From the NCBI GenBank assembly GCA_027294925.1, contig JAPULM010000595.1, positions 1 to 8,017 of the forward strand: a DNA stretch of 8,017 nucleotides, read 5' to 3'. Positions 5,999 through 8,017 of this stretch are shown piece after piece; the first letter of the stretch is position 1, and every line of letters begins with the position of its first letter. Source of the stretch: a bacterium. Lineage in GTDB: Bacteria; Tectomicrobia; Entotheonellia; Entotheonellales; Entotheonellaceae. The notes beneath the pieces were generated by a model that saw only the letters and a list, made by a program, of their open reading frames with translations, had not been told where the DNA came from and did no database searches. The position numbers were made by a program, and so were the translations under genes.

Positions 5999-6529
5999 AT
6001 GATTCTTAAAGTTGCTCGCCTTGGGCACCCCGTTCTGCGGCAAATCGCCGCACCGGTACCACCTGACCAGATTACCACAGCGGCTGTCCAACAATTTATT
6101 GATGACATGATCGAAACCATGTACGAGTACGACGGCGCCGGCTTAGCCGCCCCACAGGTACACGTGTCACAGCAGATTGTGGTCATGGAAGTGACAAAAA
6201 ACCCACGTTATCCGGATGCGCCTGATATCCCGCTAACCATCTATATCAATCCGGAAATCACCCCATTGACGGAAGCTATGGATGAGGATTGGGAAGGCTG
6301 TTTGAGCGTACCCGGCATGCGCGGCCGCGTACCACGCCACACCAACATTCGCCTGCGTGCCTACGACCGTCAGGGCGAACGGGTGGATTTCGTCGCCGAA
6401 GGCTTCCACGCCCGCGTCATTCAGCACGAATGCGACCACCTGGAAGGCAAGGTTTATATCGACCGCATGCGCGATATGTCGTCTCTGATGTTTCTCGAAG
6501 AGTTTATTAAATATGGACTAAGGGAGTGA
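5999..6529 (+). CDS. def: Peptide deformylase
   Basis: This 176-residue metalloenzyme removes the formyl group from the starting methionine of new proteins at the ribosome exit. All three motifs are intact: GAGLAAPQ (46-53, with Q53), EGCLSVPG (99-106, with metal ligand C101), and QHECDHLEG (142-150, with metal ligands H143 and H147 and catalytic E144). The sequence GMRGRVPRH after motif 2 and HECDH rather than HEIDH suggest the second, non-fmt-linked deformylase type seen in many proteobacteria, and no fmt gene is next to it. The ATG at 5999 has AAGGAG at 5987-5992. It lies 20 nt after the adenosyltransferase gene, and its last 12 nt overlap the 3' end of queG on the other strand. Confidence 0.96.
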   Translation: MILKVARLGHPVLRQIAAPVPPDQITTAAVQQFIDDMIETMYEYDGAGLAAPQVHVSQQIVVMEVTKNPRYPDAPDIPLTIYINPEITPLTEAMDEDWEGCLSVPGMRGRVPRHTNIRLRAYDRQGERVDFVAEGFHARVIQHECDHLEGKVYIDRMRDMSSLMFLEEFIKYGLRE

Positions 6530-7600
6530 AGACGGCTGCGCCGGCTCTGTCTGACGCAGCTGAGCCAGCGCCCAGGCCGCGTGCTCACGCACCAGTGCTT
6601 CTTCATCATCGAGCAAGCCTTCCAACAGCGGGATAAATGCGCTTTGCCCTGAATTGCCCATTGCGACACACACATTACGCAACAGGCCGCGGCGCTTGCT
6701 ACGCTCCAAGGCCGTGCCACGGAACGCTTGTTTAAATGCTTGGGGGGTCAAACGCGCCAGTTCTGCCAGGGGAGGATGGACCTGATGCGGCTGGGGCTGT
6801 AGCTCCGGCTCGATGGTAAACTGCCGCTTGCGGTTCCAGGGACAGACATCCTGACAGATATCACAGCCAAACACGTGTGCTCCCATCTGCGACCGCAAGT
6901 CTTCGGGGATGGCGCCTTTCAATTCAATCGTCAGGTACGAAATACAACGTTTCGAGTCCAGCACATACGGTTCCAAGATCGCCTCCGTTGGGCAGGCGTC
7001 AATACACCGCGTACACGTTCCGCAATGGTCCGTCGTGGGACGATCATAGAGCAGTGGAATGGTTAAGATCAGCTCGCCTAAATACAGCCACGAGCCCAGG
7101 CGCTTATCAATCAGACAGGTATTTTTACCAAACCAGCCCAGTCCAGCATATTTAGCATAGACACGTTCAACCACCGGACCGGTATCAACATACAGCTTGC
7201 CAGCGGCGTCGGGCGGCATACGCGCCGCCACATATGCCCGCAGCTTCTCCAGCTTATCCTGCATCAGATCGTGATAATCGTTACTCCAGGCGTAACGCGC
7301 AATCCATCCCCGTAGCGGATCGTCTTGCGTGGTTGAATACGGATAATCCGTATCATAGTTGAGGCCGCACACCACCACGGATTGCGCCCCGGGCAGCACT
7401 TGCCGAATATCGCGACGACGCGCCATGTTGCGTGCGAGATAATGCATCTCTCCGGCATAACCCGCTTCAATCCAGCGCTCGAAAAAGGCCAATTCCGGGC
7501 TATCATGCACCGGCGCCACACCGACCAGATCGAATCCAAGCGCCCGTGCCTGTGTCTTAATCTGTTGAGTTAGTTGATGGTTGGAAAGCGGTGACGGCAA
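6518..7600 (-). CDS. queG: Epoxyqueuosine reductase QueG
   Basis: QueG performs the last step of queuosine synthesis, reducing epoxyqueuosine in tRNA with cobalamin and two 4Fe-4S clusters. Numbered from the start given (360 residues), visible features are the N-terminal fold LTQQIKTQARALGFD (10-24), YVDTGPVVERVYAKYAGLGW (137-156, with the likely catalytic Asp139), cluster cysteines CGTCTRCIDACP (193-204), C219, and CDICQDVCP (246-254). A C-terminal HEAT-like helical part (IPLLEGLLDDEEALVREHAAWAL) follows. I chose TTG at 7600, which has GGGGA 8 bases upstream and places nine residues before LTQQIK, the same number as I recall before LAQQIK in E. coli QueG. ATG at 7642 (374 residues) or 7675 (385) are possible but have poor ribosome sites, and 7675 lies upstream of the proposed -10. 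Identity is secure; the start is not. Confidence 0.95.
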   Translation of the reverse strand: MPSPLSNHQLTQQIKTQARALGFDLVGVAPVHDSPELAFFERWIEAGYAGEMHYLARNMARRRDIRQVLPGAQSVVVCGLNYDTDYPYSTTQDDPLRGWIARYAWSNDYHDLMQDKLEKLRAYVAARMPPDAAGKLYVDTGPVVERVYAKYAGLGWFGKNTCLIDKRLGSWLYLGELILTIPLLYDRPTTDHCGTCTRCIDACPTEAILEPYVLDSKRCISYLTIELKGAIPEDLRSQMGAHVFGCDICQDVCPWNRKRQFTIEPELQPQPHQVHPPLAELARLTPQAFKQAFRGTALERSKRRGLLRNVCVAMGNSGQSAFIPLLEGLLDDEEALVREHAAWALAQLRQTEPAQPSSLP

Positions 7601-7663
7601 TGTTATAGTCCCCAGACTGATCAGAAATTGTACGGCATGCATTCCGCTGCGGCGGCTGCGGCT

Positions 7664-7669
7664 ATTGTA
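7664..7669 (-). promoter_or_regulatory. queG: Likely -10 box for queG
   Basis: On the minus strand TACAAT (5/6 match) occurs in the context GGTACAATAGCC, very like the GGTATAATAGAC promoter at 1051 in this window. No good -35 is seen at 17 bases. Transcription would start near 7657, leaving a leader of about 57 nt before TTG at 7600 or 15 nt before ATG at 7642. Confidence 0.4.
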
Positions 7670-7783
7670 CCGCATCCCGCTCTATTATGGCAGACAAATT
7701 TCTGCAGGTTATCATTTCCAATTAAAAATGCCCGAGTATGCATGAAACAAACATTTCCTTCTGGACGTACACACAAGATTTTG

Positions 7784-7789
7784 TATAAT
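7784..7789 (+). promoter_or_regulatory. Likely -10 box for the integrase gene
   Basis: A perfect TATAAT lies in the AT-rich stretch 105 bases before the integrase ATG. The region 16-17 bases upstream (CTGGAC, 7761-7766) is only a partial -35. Transcription would begin near 7796, so the hairpin at 7818-7848 would be in the leader RNA. Confidence 0.5.
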
Positions 7790-7817
7790 GAGAGTTGTTG
7801 AATATTAACGTTTATTT

Positions 7818-7848
7818 ATAAAGGGATATGGATGCCCTATCTCTTTAT
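7818..7848 (+). repeat. Long inverted repeat in the integrase leader
   Basis: ATAAAGGGATA (7818-7828) pairs with TATCTCTTTAT (7838-7848) around a 9-base loop; there is one G-T wobble and the outer positions 7816-7817 can extend the stem. No T-run follows, so it is not a normal terminator. It may be an operator, a recombinase or accessory-protein site, or a leader RNA structure. It contains the ribosome site AAGGG and, in the loop, the ATG of a nine-codon open frame. Confidence 0.5.
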
Positions 7849-7861
7849 GACACAATTTTAG
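7832..7861 (+). CDS. Possible nine-residue leader peptide upstream of integrase
   Basis: ATG at 7832 with AAGGG (7821-7825) six bases upstream opens a short frame, MPYLFMTQF, that ends with TAG at 7859-7861. It is in the same frame as the integrase but separated by that stop and by a TAA directly before the integrase ATG. The ribosome site is better placed than that of the integrase. It could couple or tune translation, or be chance; no homology can be claimed. Confidence 0.2.
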   Translation: MPYLFMTQF

Positions 7862-7888
7862 CACACTCAGGAAAAAACAAAGACCTAA

Positions 7889-8017
7889 ATGGCAACGATC
7901 CGAACACGCACGAACACGGACGGTAGCACGGCGTATCACGTCCAGATTCGGCTTAAAGGACATCCCGCCCAGTCCGGGACTTTTAGCCGGCTAACGGATG
8001 CTAGACGGTGGATACAG
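7889..8017 (+). CDS. Tyrosine recombinase (phage-type integrase), N-terminal part, runs off the window
   Basis: The first 43 residues are visible: MATIRTRTNTDGSTAYHVQI, then RLKGHPAQSGTF..LTDARRWIQ. This is the usual N-terminal start of integrases of genomic islands and prophages: a beta-strand arm that binds arm-type DNA sites (IRxRxxxDGSxxYxVQIRxKG, then a TF motif and DAxxW), before the core-binding and catalytic domains. The catalytic residues (R, H, R, H, Y) lie beyond the right edge and cannot be checked. The start at 7889 is fixed by a TAA codon immediately upstream in frame; the ribosome site is weak (AGGA 16 bases away). It faces away from queG. It implies that an integrated element starts at or near 7680-7890. 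Confidence 0.85.
   Translation, partial: MATIRTRTNTDGSTAYHVQIRLKGHPAQSGTFSRLTDARRWIQ

Noticed and set aside
7676..7888. tRNA gene or tRNA fragment serving as the integrase attachment site
   Set aside because: I found no cloverleaf, T-loop GGTTCRA-like sequence or CCA end on either strand of this stretch.

Overview
This window suggests a proteobacterium (Pseudomonadota), probably gamma or beta. It has about mid-50s percent GC by eye, dense operons with clear AAGGAG-type ribosome binding sites, sigma70-like -10 boxes, and proteins that read as proteobacterial (QueG starting like the E. coli protein, a proteobacterial second-type deformylase, a PduO-type adenosyltransferase). No rRNA, tRNA or CRISPR array was seen.

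Layout. Positions 1-340 hold no convincing gene and look like eroded accessory DNA. Positions 341-972 are a two-gene toxin-antitoxin operon: an AbrB-fold antitoxin and a Doc/Fic-fold toxin that overlap by 4 nt. The toxin has arginine where the family has its catalytic histidine. Positions 1131-4428 hold three co-directional flavin-linked genes: a large 4-hydroxyphenylacetate 3-hydroxylase / 4-hydroxybutyryl-CoA dehydratase-fold protein, an HpaC-type flavin reductase, and an acyl-CoA dehydrogenase-fold protein. Both large proteins lack the catalytic features of their best-known relatives (the cysteine cluster ligands in one, the catalytic glutamate in the other) while keeping family motifs. Positions 4510-5238 encode a stand-alone molybdopterin-binding-fold protein of the CinA N-terminal/FLAD1 type. 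Positions 5427-6529 are a tight pair: ATP:cob(I)alamin adenosyltransferase and peptide deformylase. On the minus strand, queG (epoxyqueuosine reductase) converges on the deformylase gene and overlaps it by 12 nt. From 7680 onward the DNA turns AT-rich, and a tyrosine recombinase (integrase) gene begins at 7889 and runs off the right edge, marking the probable start of an integrated element.

How the genes may work together. The reductase can supply reduced flavin to the adjacent large protein as a two-component monooxygenase. The acyl-CoA dehydrogenase-fold protein and the FLAD1-like protein (a family tied to FAD turnover in eukaryotes) fit a flavin-centred module whose substrate cannot be read from the sequence. 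The cobalamin, deformylase and queG genes are housekeeping functions. The window is therefore a core segment with accessory DNA at both ends: a toxin-antitoxin pair on the left and an integrase on the right. The best candidate for something undescribed is the flavin module with its non-canonical active sites.
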